Of a DNA stretch of 64,000 nt, positions 12,042-23,174 are shown piece after piece. Each line of letters starts with the position of its first letter. The stretch's first letter is position 1. The notes beneath the pieces were generated by a model that saw only the letters and a list, made by a program, of their open reading frames with translations, was not told where the DNA came from and did no database searches. Both the position numbers and the translations under genes were made by a program. The stretch spans positions 1,426,001 to 1,490,000 of the forward strand of contig JANUWI010000010.1 of assembly GCA_025504975.1 (NCBI GenBank), in the 5' to 3' direction. The DNA is from Plenodomus lindquistii. Lineage: Eukaryota; Ascomycota; Dothideomycetes; Pleosporales; Leptosphaeriaceae.

Positions 12042-12302
12042 GATGGGGCGAAGTTTGGCGGTGGTGCTGCCCGCTGGTGGTGGCAGAATTGCAGCAACGC
12101 GGAAGTCCGAAGAAAATGTCTTGGCGGCTGAGCTAGTCAAACGTTCACCATCGCGGGCGCAAACAGCATTCGCCATGCAGAGCAACGATACAACAATTGT
12201 ACAAATATATTACGAGACACACGGTAATCACGTGTCAGATCCCTTCCTCCAGCAATAGCTTCGGAAAGCACTGTTCCTTCGACGTCGAAATCGATCACCA
12301 CG
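12042..12302. promoter_or_regulatory. Shared 5' region of bL28m and PTH2 genes
   Basis: Short head-to-head spacer between two mitochondria- or translation-related genes. The minus-strand frame of bL28m stays open through part of it, so a longer N-terminus cannot be excluded. No specific elements were identified. Confidence 0.4.
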
Positions 12303-12946
12303 ATGCAAGAAGCGCAACAGCCCTCGACGGCCAACATCGCAGTCGCGTGCGCCATAATCGCTGGTGTGACGGGCTACATGCTTGGTCAGGCAAAGTCGCT
12401 GGGTCTTTTTGGTGGCAGCCCTATATCGCCGGCCCCAGTAGGCAAGAAGGAGAAGGCAGACGACTCAGAAGAGGAAGAAGAGTCAAGCGACGAAGAGGAT
12501 GACAGCACGCCCTCCGAGTTCCCGGACCACAAGGAGGAGTGCAAGATGGTGCTGGTTGTACGGACAGATTTGGGCATGACCAAGGGTGCGCCTTCCTCGC
12601 CCTCCACAAACATGGAAGCAGCGACTAACAACCACCAGGCAAGATTGGCGCACAATGTGGACATGCCGTACTGGCTTGCTACAAGCACTTCCTGAAGCAC
12701 GCGCCCAATTCGCCGATACTGAAGCGCTGGGAGTACATGGGACAGGCAAAGGTGGCGCTGCAGGTCAAGAGCGAGGAGGAGCTCGAGCTGTTGCAGGCGC
12801 AAGCGCTGAGTCTGGGACTGGTAGCACACATCATACACGATGCTGGAAGGACGCAGATTGCCAGCGGCAGCGCCACAGTGCTGGGGATTGGGCCTGCGCC
12901 CAAGGGAGTGATGGACCAGGTGACAGGACATCTGAAGCTGCTGTAG
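12303..12946 (+). CDS. Peptidyl-tRNA hydrolase 2 (PTH2 family)
   Basis: Two exons, 12303-12585 and 12639-12946, with a 53-bp GT-AG intron; the joined product is 196 aa. The N-terminus has a hydrophobic segment (IAVACAIIAGVTGYMLG), a likely membrane or organelle anchor, followed by an acidic low-complexity linker. The PTH2 domain occupies the last ~115 residues: KMVLVVRTDLGMTKGKIGAQCGHA with the family K-x-x-x-QC-x-HA motif, then YKHFLKHAPNSPILKRWEYMGQAKVALQVKSE, and near the C-terminus AHIIHDAGRTQIASGSATVLGIGPAPKG, the conserved D-A-G-T/R-Q-I and GPA segments. The enzyme releases tRNA from stalled peptidyl-tRNA. Splicing is required: without it the frame stops before the catalytic Lys/His region. 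Very similar to Pth2/Bit1 in length and layout. Confidence 0.93.
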
Positions 12947-13486
12947 AGCAAGGTTGCCACGGCCTGCTCTGAAACGAACAAATGAAGACATGAACCCTCG
13001 ATACCCTCTTCCTCGCGCAAGGCTCTCACTCAAGGCAAAGAGTGCCAAGACGCAATGAAAAAGTGAAGAATTGTAGCCGACTAGGTTTGTCCCAAGCATC
13101 ATGGGCCGACGGCCTAGCAGAAGGGAACAGGAATTAGTCGGCCAGGCGAAGTTCATCCACCGAGCTCAAACCTTGCGGTGAACTCAGGCTTCCGACGCGA
13201 CGCCAACCTGCTCTGCGACCTGTCGTCCGGAGCAATCGACTGAAGAAGAAGACTCCGTGGGACGGACGAACTGCCAGCCATCGACCAAACACACGCCCGA
13301 AGACGTGGATGGGACCGCTGGCACAGGTCGTTGTTGTGGAAGAGGAAGAGAGTGAGGCCGCGGCAACTTTTTTGTATGCGACGGCTCAACCTCGGCGCGC
13401 TAGTCGGCTTGGCGCGAACGGTGCCTGGCCAACACCACCACCACCACCACCACCACGCCCTCTCCTACTACACCCATATCGCCAGC
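12947..13486. other. Intergenic / 5' leader of the SART-1 gene
   Basis: 540 bp between PTH2 and the SART-1 start. The end of the stretch holds a (CCA)n microsatellite, noted separately. No gene is seen. Confidence 0.5.
13431..13456 (+). repeat. (ACC)n microsatellite
   Basis: A run of about eight CAC/ACC triplets in the 5' leader of the SART-1 gene, ~30 bp before its ATG. In the upstream extension of the coding frame it would read as a His tract, but the extension has no homology, so it is probably untranslated. Confidence 0.8.
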
Positions 13487-15517
13487 ATGCCCGACCTATC
13501 CATCGAGGAGGCGAACAAGATTCGCCTGTCCATGGGCCTGCCCGCCCTTCCAGGCTCTGGTACCGCTGCCGCCTCTTCTGGCCCAGCATTCAAGCCTGCG
13601 ACTGAAGGCGACAACTCTGACGATGAGCCGGCAAGCACCATCGAGACACGCGAGGCTGCTGGTTACGACAACTGGAAGAAACTCCAGGATGAAGCCGAGG
13701 CCAAGAAGAAGCGCGAGGAGCGGACCGCCGCCATCAAGAAGGCCCGCGAGATGGCAGCACGCTTCACCAAGCTCGAGGGCAAGGGGCTGGCCGACGAGGC
13801 CAACGAAGAAGACGACTTGGCCTGGCTCAAGACCAGCAAAAAGCGCCAGAAGAAGATTGCCAAGGCCGAGCAAATGCAACGGGAGCTTGAGGAGCGCGAG
13901 CGCCAGGAACGCGAGGCCCTGCAGTATACCGAAAGTGATCTCGCAGGCGTCAAGGTTGGCCATGAGATTGACCAGTTCGACGACGAGGACCAGATTCTAG
14001 TCTTGAAGGACACCGCCGTGGACGCCGAGGATGACGACGAGCTCGAGGCAGTGTCACTGAAAGAAAAGGAAAGACTGCAAGAGCGGCTGGACTCAAAGAA
14101 GCGAAAGCGCGCATACGACCCCAACGACATGGACGAGGCAGGTCAAAAGTCAATCCTTGCGCAATACGACGAGGAAATCGATGGCAAAAAGGGGAAAGCA
14201 TTCACGCTGGATGGACAAGGTCGAACAGTCGAGGACGTACAGGCTGAGGTGGCCGGTGCATCAAAGCCCAAGAAGATGGCCATCAGCCTTGACATCCTCA
14301 AGGACGACGCGCCCGCCAACGACTACATGGACGTCTCCGAAGTCAAGATGAAGAAACCCAAGAAGAAGAAGAGTAAGAAGGCCAAGCGTGAGCGCATCGA
14401 GGACGAGGACGAAATGTTAACAGTTCCCACCGAAGAGGCCGCCGACGACATGGACGTCGATGGTGGTGAAGTGGCACCGAAGCCCAAGAAGAAGAGCGTC
14501 TTTGACGAGTCGTTCGTTGATGATGAAGATCTACAGGCCACACTCGCGGCGCAACGGCAAAAGGCTCTCAAGAAGCGCAAGAAGATGAAGCCAGAGGACC
14601 TCGCGCGCCAAGTACGAGAAGAGGCATCTGCACCACCTGAGGATGTCATGGAATCAACCGAAGGTCTGGACGAGCCTGGCTTGGTCATTGACGAAACCAC
14701 CGAGTTTGTAGCAAATCTGGGCGCTAATGCTGAGGAAGCTGCCGCAGAGGAGGCAAGGCGCAAGCGAAGGAAGTCAAGCCAGATATCATCGGGCATCAAA
14801 TCGATGGGCGACGTTCCCAACGAAGATTCAGATGGCGACATCGACATGGCACAGTCCTACGCCGAGGCAGCCGAAGCAGACGAAGCCCGTACCCGGAGCA
14901 TATCCCGCGCTCGCTCCACAGATATCACCGACACTGGTCTCGAGGCTGAGAAGACCATCGACCAAGGTGTCGGTGCAACTCTCGCGCTTCTCAAACAACG
15001 TGGCCTCGTCGCGAATGCCGCGGCGGACGACAAGAACGCTTCTTACCGTGACCGCCAGAAGTTCCTTGCTGATAAGCTGAAGGCGGAAGCTGAGGCCGAA
15101 CGCCAACGTAAGATTGCACGTGAGCGTGAACGAGGCTCCTCACGCTGGAATACCATGACACCCCGGGAACGCGAGGAGTATGCACGCAAGCAAAACACAA
15201 ACGCCGACATGTCTGAGAGTCGCCGCTTAGCCGACATCTTCAACAAGGAGTACAAGCCCAACGTCGAGCTATCCTACGTGGATGAACATGGCAGACAAAT
15301 GAACCAGAAAGAAGCTTTCAAACAACTCAGTCATCAATTCCACGGCAAAGGCAGTGGCAACACAAAGACAAAGAAGTATCTCGACAAGGTAGCCGCGGAG
15401 AAAAAGAAGATGGCGGAGAGCAGTTTGGAAGCGGGCAAGTCTGGTGGTGGTGGTCTGGGTAACGCGCTCAGCAATCAAGCGAAGAAGAACAAGACGGCTG
15501 GCGTGAGATTATTGTAG
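13487..15517 (+). CDS. SART-1/Snu66-type U4/U6.U5 tri-snRNP protein
   Basis: A 676-aa protein starting at ATG 13487 (MPDLSIEEANKIRLSMGL), which matches the SART-1 family N-terminus, LSIEETNKLRISLGL-like. Supporting features in order are the NWKKLQ..AEAKKKREERTAAIKKAREMAA charged helix, a LAWLKTSKKRQK segment, YTESDLAGVKVGHEIDQFDDEDQILVLKDTAV (the most diagnostic SART-1 block), YDEEIDGKKGKAFTLDGQG, several Lys-rich nuclear signals, and a C-terminal block with YRPNVELSY-like (YKPNVELSYVDEHGR), KEAFKQLSHQFHGKGSGNTKTKK. The protein joins the U5 and U4/U6 snRNPs for pre-mRNA splicing. The frame is open upstream to 13331 but that part lacks homology. No intron is seen. Confidence 0.94.
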   Translation: MPDLSIEEANKIRLSMGLPALPGSGTAAASSGPAFKPATEGDNSDDEPASTIETREAAGYDNWKKLQDEAEAKKKREERTAAIKKAREMAARFTKLEGKGLADEANEEDDLAWLKTSKKRQKKIAKAEQMQRELEERERQEREALQYTESDLAGVKVGHEIDQFDDEDQILVLKDTAVDAEDDDELEAVSLKEKERLQERLDSKKRKRAYDPNDMDEAGQKSILAQYDEEIDGKKGKAFTLDGQGRTVEDVQAEVAGASKPKKMAISLDILKDDAPANDYMDVSEVKMKKPKKKKSKKAKRERIEDEDEMLTVPTEEAADDMDVDGGEVAPKPKKKSVFDESFVDDEDLQATLAAQRQKALKKRKKMKPEDLARQVREEASAPPEDVMESTEGLDEPGLVIDETTEFVANLGANAEEAAAEEARRKRRKSSQISSGIKSMGDVPNEDSDGDIDMAQSYAEAAEADEARTRSISRARSTDITDTGLEAEKTIDQGVGATLALLKQRGLVANAAADDKNASYRDRQKFLADKLKAEAEAERQRKIARERERGSSRWNTMTPREREEYARKQNTNADMSESRRLADIFNKEYKPNVELSYVDEHGRQMNQKEAFKQLSHQFHGKGSGNTKTKKYLDKVAAEKKKMAESSLEAGKSGGGGLGNALSNQAKKNKTAGVRLL

Positions 15518-16380
15518 CACTGTTGATGACTTCTAACAGGGTTCCGATACCGTTGGCAAGCAGCAGCTTGATTGTTGCAGCTGGAACAGCGACGATGAGT
15601 TGAGAATTGGGCATAGTTGCACCCTCGAGGTTAGTAGCTTCTTTGTACATTACATAAGGATCAATGTTAATGCGAATTGTCAAGTAGCTCGCTCTATCCC
15701 AATGATGGGTCCGGTATGTATGTGCCTTTTGTCACGACTAACAATTCCATTATCAGCGTGACTTGTGATGTAGATCTTACCATGGCTGTGGCAGGATTGC
15801 CCTTCGTTTCTCGATCCAGCACCCACACGGTCTTGTCCTGCGCATTTGTCCACTCTCATTGCCCTTGCCTTACCTTACGTTCAAGGCTTTTAAGTCGCAC
15901 GAGTATTCGTCCTTGGCTGTCTCTCTTCAAGGTGTTAGGTCTTTGTACGAGTCAGCCTCTATGCCCTCTCCCTGGAGCTAGGCTGCTGTTCATTCCAACT
16001 GCTTCCATCTTGTAGGTAAGCTAGTTCCTCAGATGCCCTGGTCGTTGTGCGTGCAGCTATCCCGCCTTCCTCTTGCACGGCGCAATGAACTCGTGAAATT
16101 GGACTCGATAGCGCGTTGGATAAATCAGGCAAGCAAAAGTCTCATGGCCAGTGTAAAAGGGCTGTAGGGCGAATGATGACTGTAGGAGACTGGGCAACAT
16201 TCTGAGTGGAAGCGATATCGTGGGCAATGTTGCTAGCGAAGTTTGAGGGGTCCCGGAGGTGTTCTAGGCTAAATGGTGAGGGGTAACGAGCTGAAAGACA
16301 GCGTAGATACTCTGCAGGGAACTATCAGGTATGTATCCGATAATGTATCAATACTAGTGATGTGATGATACAAAACAGCT
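15518..16380. other. Intergenic, no gene seen
   Basis: Tail-to-tail spacer between the SART-1 gene and the phosphoesterase gene; only short, unrecognisable frames. Confidence 0.55.
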
Positions 16381-17193
16381 CTAGAGCTCAAAGTCCACCA
16401 GCCATCCCTTTCCATCACCAAACACAGCAGCATTAACCAGCACAGTCTCGCTCCCTTCTCTAGCCCGGGATACACACGTACCCCCGTCCTCAACGACCTC
16501 CTCACCACCACGCTCCAGCTCTTTCGGCCCCCATTTCACAGTAGCCATCCCCCGCCTCTCGTGAATATGACCAAAGCACGCCAAGCGCGGCCGAACCCTT
16601 TCCAAGGCCTTCGCAAGCTTCTCGCACCCACAATGCTCTCCCCTCTCACGAACATCCAGCCTGTAGTCTGCAAACGTAGGAAAAGCAGGCGGCCCATGCG
16701 AGATCACAATATCAACACCTTCTGGCATCGCATTCGGCCCTTCATTGAACCTATCCTCCTCTCCAACATACCCAAAACCAAACTCGCCAAATGCAGGTGT
16801 ATACGGCGACGCATACACCGTGAACGATCTGCCATCTTTTAGGATGAAGGAATGTGTACCTTCATCCAAGTAGTAAACACCGTATTTCTCTTGCGACGGC
16901 AGAAGGGTTAGGCACTGCGCGCCAATCTCAACATCCTCATCATCTTCGGCGAATTGATCGATCCATGCGCGATCGATGTCGACGTCGTGGTTTCCGGCGA
17001 TGATGAGCTTCAGCTCTGCGTTGATGATCTTGATGTTGTCTATTGCTCGTTGGAAACTAGGAAGTCCGCCGTACTGGGTTAGGTCGCCGCAGTGAATCAG
17101 TACGTCGGCACGTGGTGCGGAAGATGAGGGGGTGTAGGGCCATGTGCCGTGGGTGTCGGAGATGGGAAGGAGGGTAATGGAAGAGGAAGACAT
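16381..17193 (-). CDS. Calcineurin-like metallophosphoesterase (MPPED/239FB-type)
   Basis: A 270-aa intron-less protein from ATG 17191-17193. All five metal-binding blocks of the calcineurin-like fold are present in order: ISDTHG (about residue 12), HCGDLTQYG (about 34), AGNHDVD (about 66), ISHGPP (about 163) and CFGHIHE (about 208). The spacing and the short length fit the MPPED1/2-239FB branch, small phosphodiesterases found widely in filamentous fungi. Residues before the first motif are few, so there is no signal peptide and it is probably cytosolic. The substrate cannot be told from the sequence. The gene lies tail to tail with SART-1. Confidence 0.93.
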   Translation of the reverse strand: MSSSSITLLPISDTHGTWPYTPSSSAPRADVLIHCGDLTQYGGLPSFQRAIDNIKIINAELKLIIAGNHDVDIDRAWIDQFAEDDEDVEIGAQCLTLLPSQEKYGVYYLDEGTHSFILKDGRSFTVYASPYTPAFGEFGFGYVGEEDRFNEGPNAMPEGVDIVISHGPPAFPTFADYRLDVRERGEHCGCEKLAKALERVRPRLACFGHIHERRGMATVKWGPKELERGGEEVVEDGGTCVSRAREGSETVLVNAAVFGDGKGWLVDFEL

Positions 17194-18210
17194 GTTGTGG
17201 ATACAATGTCCTTGGAGAAGATTTGGAGAAGATTTGGAGAAGGGTTTTGCGAGGAATAATTTGTGGGGTTTGTTGGAGGTTTGGGGAGAGTGTGGGCTTT
17301 CTTGACGGTTGGTTGAAGTACCCGATACTAATGCTGTGAATATATTCGTGTTATGACTCTAAATTGACTCAAGAACACCTTAGCACTACATAGTGTACCA
17401 CAATTGGAACAAGACCTGCAGCTCGATTCGTGTGTGCTTGCTGCTAGGTGCTGCACAATGTACAGGTACGTTCTTTCCTTTAGCGACGACTTTCGCTGCT
17501 TGCGCCAACTTAGCCTCAATGCGATTCGCGTCAAATGTTCGGACACTTCTGTTAATATCGCTCGACTCATAGCGGTACCCGTTTCCTTAGGTCGCGTTGG
17601 ACATGAGCTATGTCGATAAAAGCTTTTGTACAAGCTTTATAGCCGCGCCCTAATAGATACACTGCCCGCGTGAACCTTCTACGCAACACACTTGAACTTA
17701 TCTAGCCAGACAATCACGCGCCTAAAATTGTTCGTACCGTGTCTAGTCCTAGCCCCCAAACACCTCTCCTATTGACAACCATTTGCTTGTGTTTGGATTG
17801 TGCATGCTGAGGCACGCACAGTGTTATGCCATGTCGTTAACGCTGCATTAATGATACATGGTTATGCCAATTCCTTCCACATACGACCATAGGACACTGA
17901 AAATAGAGCTTCCCGTTCGCTCAGCTGTACTCAAGCAGTGTACCGGCGGATTAGTAGTCAGGTGGGTGACCACTGGCGAATCCCCGCTGTTGTATGTTTT
18001 TTTTTTGCGGATTTCCTACAAAGACTAGTAAAGTATGTGGACAACTTGTAACCCCACACAGTAAATCAGTAATGTCTAAATAGTTGGAAACCTACCTACG
18101 TTCAAAAACAAACTTTGTAAGGTGCCATGATTGCGGAAACTTAACAGTTGTTTGTTTTTCAAAGTAAACTCTCTTTATAGGGGCGCAGCGCTTCTGTATG
18201 AATACACACC
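17194..18210. other. Intergenic, no gene seen
   Basis: About 1 kb upstream of the phosphoesterase and downstream of the SDR relic. It contains a short T run near 18,000 and no recognisable coding content. Confidence 0.5.
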
Positions 18211-18850
18211 CTACGTTGGAACATTTACTCCGCTGAAGCTCGCGCATATGTCCATGAAGCGATCCTGTAAAGCTTCATCACTCGCATGCTCCAGTGCGTG
18301 CCCCTCCTTCTTCCCGTGCAGGAAGTATCTTCCGATTCTTTGTGCCGCCTCATCCTCGCCCTCCGCAAGCATAATGTACGTGTCCAACATCTTATTTTTG
18401 TTGCTCCGCTCATCTTCTGATTTCACGATGGGGAAATCTAATTGACAGACATTGACTCGAACACCAGGCCACCTCCTCGCAAATGCTTTCGCCATGAGAA
18501 CGTTGTGTAGTTGACTGTCAGACCGCGCCTAATTAGCGTCCCACCTGTCCCCACACCTTTCTGTCTAAAGTGCATCCTTTATGCTTAGTGAACTGAGATA
18601 ATGTCGCTCCCCTAATCTGAACACGGCGCTCTTTAGTTGTTGAATCAATGCAGTTAGAACATACGGCGCAATGGTGTTCCTTGCTATCAGCATTGGAAAC
18701 GAGTCCGCACTGATCCCATACATGCTAGCGAAACTTGGGCCATGGTGCATGATACAGTCAAACGGGCCATGGGCATTGGCTTCCTCCGCGATGCGTTTCA
18801 TCTGGACGAGGGAGGAGAAGTCTTCTGGTAGTACAGTACACTTGGGGCAA
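18211..18850 (-). pseudogene. Short-chain dehydrogenase (SDR) relic, N-terminus lost, two nonsense codons
   Basis: Read in one minus-strand frame from ~18850 to 18211, the translation follows an SDR from the middle of the Rossmann fold to the C-terminus. It has a TVLPEDFSSLVQMKRIAEEANA..FDCIMHH segment (normally ..ADLSSL..V..L..E....ID.LIHNAG), then NTIAPYVLTALI, a SDSQLHNVLMAKAFARRWP segment (normally YxxSKLxNV..A..ARR.P) and a family-like end DICASFSGVNVP. Two in-frame stops interrupt it: TAG at 18565-18567 where Trp is expected, and TAG at 18529-18531 where Gln is expected (CAG to TAG). Both are C:G to T:A changes. The N-terminal nucleotide-binding TGxxxGIG part and the catalytic Tyr are not recognisable. 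The relic ends exactly where the FAD-monooxygenase relic begins on the other strand. Confidence 0.75.
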
Positions 18851-19952
18851 ATGGCCAAGCAATCGATATTTGTGGTCCTGCCATATCGATCATCGAAAAA
18901 ATGAAGTTGAAGGAGGCAGTTCAGGCACACAGTATCACAGAGGAGGGCACAAGACTCGTGGACATCAGGCAACATTGTTGCAGAGTTCGGGAAAGGTGAC
19001 TTATTCACAGCGGAAAATGAGATCTTGAGAGCAGGATTTTGCGAGCTATTCCTCGAGCCAACGGAGAAGTTGCCAAATGTGCAGTACGTGTACGGGGACT
19101 TTGTCACATCTCTCGCGCAACATGAGAACAGCACAGAAGTCAAGTTCGACAGCGGAAAGCAAGAAACATACGACTTGGTCGTTGCAGCGGATGGATCTTC
19201 CTCCAGGATCCGCTCCATAATCCTTGATGAGCACACACTTAGGGATAGTTACAAGCCCATAGGGTAGTACATTGCCTTTACTTCAGCATACCAGTGAACG
19301 CTTCTGACACCAAGCATTGGTGCTGGTATAACGAACCTAAAGGCCTCGTTATCATGACATGACCACACCGAGACGGCACCACTGTGGGCGCATATCTCTG
19401 CGTTACCCTGCCCGCCCATGGCCAATGCGACTATGTCCTCGAAGAGGCACTCAAGCAAAGCCCCAGGGAACAAAAGCGGATACTCAACCAGTATTTTGGC
19501 AAAGCTGGCTGGCAAACTAAACACGCCCTAAAGGGCATGAACACTTCATCAGAACTCTACATGTCCCGCGCTGCCCGCATCGTCTTTCCCAAATGGCACA
19601 ACGGTCGCACCGTCTTCTCGGCGATGCGGCGTTTGCGACTTTCGGTATTAGAACATCGCTTGCCATTCAGAGCGCATACGCCCTCGCTGGCGAATTATCG
19701 ACGATCAAGAGCAGCGAAGATTTCCCTGCAGCGCTCGACCGCTATGAGGGAAAATTTCGCAAGGTACAGGGAGTGAATGAAGCTTTGCCACCAGGCTTCC
19801 CGCAGATGGCATGTCCTCAGACAATTTGGGGAATCAAGTTAAAAGACACAATAGCGTGGGTGGTTGACAAGACGAAAATACATAAGTTGTTGCTTGGAGA
19901 GGGTAGGGCTGGAACGCAAAAGCTGCCGGAGTACGAGTGGGTCAATGTATAG
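18841..19952 (+). pseudogene. FAD-dependent monooxygenase relic (aromatic-ring hydroxylase/TetX type), N-terminus lost
   Basis: Homology starts at about 18841 with NGQAIDICGPAISIIEKMKL and continues through TEEGT, NEILRAGFCELFLE, and the DG motif YDLVVAADGSSSRIRS (19,170-19,220). It continues after breaks through FSIPVNASDTKHWCWYN, DGTTVGAYLCVTLPA, and the FAD-ribityl block GDAAFATFGIRTSLAIQSAYALAGEL (19,620-19,700). Breaks are: TAG at 19265-19267 (CAG to TAG expected, before TAC), a frame change just after it, TGA at 19360-19362 (CGA to TGA expected), and a one-base loss near 19,617. The first ~60 residues with the GxGxxG dinucleotide-binding fold are absent. Such enzymes hydroxylate aromatic or polycyclic substrates, often in secondary-metabolite clusters. 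The gene is clearly non-functional. Confidence 0.82.
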
Positions 19953-21217
19953 GCGGTCTAGCAGTGTGGTGTCGGCATTCTGAAGTAGTATCAGCACACT
20001 ATGGGCTACGTGGAGCGATCAAGCGAACTATCCCTAATACTATGGTAAAAGGATAGATTTCTTTGAACACAGCATCCATCTTCAAAGTCTCTTGAGCCAT
20101 AAGGCATTCAAGTCGGTGGTACCTGCATTAGTGGCCCTCATTCTGATTGGGATTGCCACCAGCGCCGAGTTCAATTACTGACGAGGACCGAGCCAGCAAA
20201 TCCAAGATACGGTGCATTGTTTGCGAAAGTTCTACCCACAAATTGTACAGAACTTCCTAGCCCTCACGCGCGGTATCTGTCTTCATGAAGAGTACGAGAC
20301 TTGGGAAAAACAATCTTCCCACTTGTGCATTCTCAACCTCGGCATGTATCCTTTTGATGGCACACACTTAATGCCACGGCACTGTCCCTCCAAACCTCCC
20401 ATCGTTTCAACATTCGTCGCTGCTCATCAAACGGCGACCGGAAATTCATCTTTCTTCTGCACACGGTTAGATTGGAGATTCGCGTACCCACTGTGAAAAT
20501 GCTGAGACAATCTGTTTCAGCTCGGATATCTTTAGGAAGGAGCTTTGTGTATGACAACGAACGACCTGGTGACATAAACTGATCTTAACACCAACTCAGC
20601 ATTTTTCTTGGGCGACGCTAGCAGTAGTGGTTCTCTGCTGAGCGCTTTCAAAGGTCTTATTAACTATATGCGTGTTAGTGTTCACGGCAAGGATCGATGA
20701 AGTAGGGGTGGAGCTGATTCCACCTACTGCATCTACATCCATTATTTTAGCGGAGTCTTGACTCTTCTCGAACCACGCCTTAAAAGAGGTCGTTCAAGTT
20801 AGGCGGAAGCACAAGGGAGTTACGGCCCGTGCTTATACTGTACGCAACCTACACATTCGGCAGGTCCAATCCGCTTGTAGAGAGATTGCGCTTTGGATAG
20901 CATTCCGTAGATTGCTGATAGGAATGCGGGGATGCATACCCGTGTCGTCAGATGATTGGACACTCTTAATCGTGTCGGTGGCCACATTGTGAACTCCCCG
21001 CAAAGCTACTATATATGAGCGACCACCTTTTTCCTTGACGCAATTCTTTTCACCTCAGAATATCGAACTCAGAGTCATTGTAGTACAGTGCACCGTATTC
21101 ACTGGGGGGTCTGTTGATCTGGCCAATCCCGCTTTATCTCTTCAACGGATCTATCAGATCGCACAACGCAGCAAATCATCTTGATCCCATGGCAACTTCT
21201 CGTACTTTTTGAACAAA
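19953..21217. other. Intergenic, no gene seen
   Basis: About 1.26 kb of ordinary composition with only short unrecognised frames. The end of it is the promoter region of the MYND/DUF4470 gene; a TATATATGAG element lies near 21,010. Confidence 0.45.
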
Positions 21218-23174
21218 ATGACAGCTGAAATGTCCGACCTCTCGACTTTTGGCAATCCGCTACTCTGTTCCAATACCAAGCAGGACCCATGTCAGGCACA
21301 TGCTGCGCTGGTATGTAGCGGGTGCAAGATGGTCCAAGTACGTCTGCCTTCTTCAAAGCTCGTATTGTGTGTTTGAAAACCACGTTGGCAAGGCTCTCTT
21401 TGACCTACTAACGCGAGAAAAGTACTGTTCAAAGAAATGTCAGGCTGCGGATTGGCCTCAACACAAGAAAGGATGCAAGTCCCCATATCTGAAAGGCACT
21501 TGGGAGCCCGAGTGGTATCGCAGCGGCCGACGGCCTGCTTTTGTCGGTGAGGGTCCCCCAATGGTTACATTTGGCAACTTGAAGTACCTCTGGGGCAACA
21601 TGCCTGCTCTCGACATTCTGCGGCTACAGAACAACGAAAGCAAGACCTGTGCAACGAGCCAAGGCTTCAATCTTCTCTTCGCCGCGTCAGGAGATCTTCG
21701 AAACGCCATCAAGACTATCGCTGGGCTGTCAGAAGGATACAAGGGTGAGTGCATTGCTGTCCTGAACGACATAGATTTCATCATCGTGGCTCGCAATACC
21801 ATCATGCTTCTTATTGCAATCCATTTTGAATCAGACATTGCAGTACCGATGATTATTCATTTATGGTACTCGGCGCTACTTCCTTCCAGTATGGTACAGG
21901 CGATTCAGACCAGTATTCTTCCCATGATCGAAAATGTTTGCCAGAAGATCAGCGCCAAGCCCGGTGGCGCATTACAGGCGAAGACATTTGAATCAGGTGG
22001 CCGAAAGGTACGCATTACGTTGAGGAAAGAAGAATGGGCTCGCTTGGCGAGATTCTGTCATACTTCGGAGGGATTGACAGCAGAAGCTGCTCAACGGATC
22101 CGTCACCGTATCACGCTGGCTCCTGAGCGGGTTGACTATCGTGATCGAGCTCTGCTGAATATGCCTGCGGGCGTCCGCCAAGGCGAAATGCACTTTCGCC
22201 ACACTGGTGTCTTGCTACCTTATGGTTGTTCAACTAGAGAATTTGACACACCTAGTATTTTCTGACGTTATGGAGCGATCAGCAATTGACATCGGTCCAG
22301 CACGCTATTTGCATCAGAAGATTGGCCAATGAAAGACAACGCTAGTCCTCGGGATGGCTGGCTTTTTAATGAGTACATGGAGAATGCTCTAGCTGCAAAA
22401 GCAGATGAGATTGGTGCTATCTTCTTCCACATCCGAGAACTACTTTTCAAGTTCTGCGACCGGCTAAAGCGCTCCAAAATCTCGTTTCGGCTGTTCTGTA
22501 TGGATGCACGGGATCTGGGAGGGTACCTCGATGACATGAAGTTTGACCGTATCGAGGTAAGGCATGCGCCTCTCCGTCCTCGCTTTGCATTACGATTGAA
22601 ATTTGCATAGGTTTCCAACATATGCGATCGAGGCTTTGTCGGCCCGCACACTTGTCTACGGGTTTTCTCTCAACTCCTCAAGTCGACTTCACAGAACCCG
22701 AAAGCCACGCTCCTTATGCTCTTCATCAATGCTGCCATGGAAACTGATAACATAGCCAACCCGCAAGGAGACATACACTCGATGATATCGGCAATGAAAC
22801 GCCTGGAAACGTACATCCCCTTCGATAAACCTCGTACGGATTCATCAAGAGGCAAAACCAATACAAGCGCACACCCTGATCTGATCTTGCGTACTGCTTG
22901 CTGCGATATGTTCAAACCGTGGGATAAGTACTTCGATATGTTTATGGACGAAACCAACATCGTTCAAATCGCTGCGGTGTACGGAATGGCCATCAAGGAG
23001 AAGCACACCATTGTTAAACCTTGGCCTTACAAGGTCCGGAATGGGACCACCAAGAGAGAGTTCGATGTACTGCGCGCTTCGGGTAATACGGGGTTTGAGC
23101 GGTACATGGAGTTCCAGAAGTTCCGAACTATCGCTGACGACATGAGTGTTCGGGTTGCTGGGCTGCAGTTGTAG
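21218..23174 (+). CDS. MYND zinc-finger / DUF4470 protein
   Basis: Exon 1 is 21218-21337. Intron 1 (21338-21422, 85 bp, with a CTAAC branch site) splits the MYND finger, and exon 2 starts at 21423. A further intron lies at 22557-22610, and the last exon is 22611-23174. The MYND finger (about residues 17-60) reads C..........C..H.....C..C...YCS..CQ..DW..HK..C, a full set of zinc ligands. A DUF4470-type region follows (FGNLKYLWGNMPALDILRLQNNE, with the expected GDLRNAIKTI block), then a second conserved half ending GFERYMEFQKFR. The frame meets TGA at 22263-22265 and 22290-22292. A 64-bp GT-AG intron (about 22,249-22,312) would remove both and keep the phase, giving TREFDTP|KDWPMKDN. Otherwise the stops are RIP-like (CGA to TGA). 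The function of this family is unknown. Confidence 0.78.

Noticed and set aside
13331..13486. N-terminal extension of the SART-1 frame with a His tract
   Set aside because: No homology; the family N-terminus begins at MPDLSIEEA, and the His tract is a CAC microsatellite in the leader.
18565..19236. 223-codon minus-strand open frame
   Set aside because: Only its downstream part is the SDR relic. The upstream part is the antisense shadow of the FAD-monooxygenase relic, so it is not a gene.
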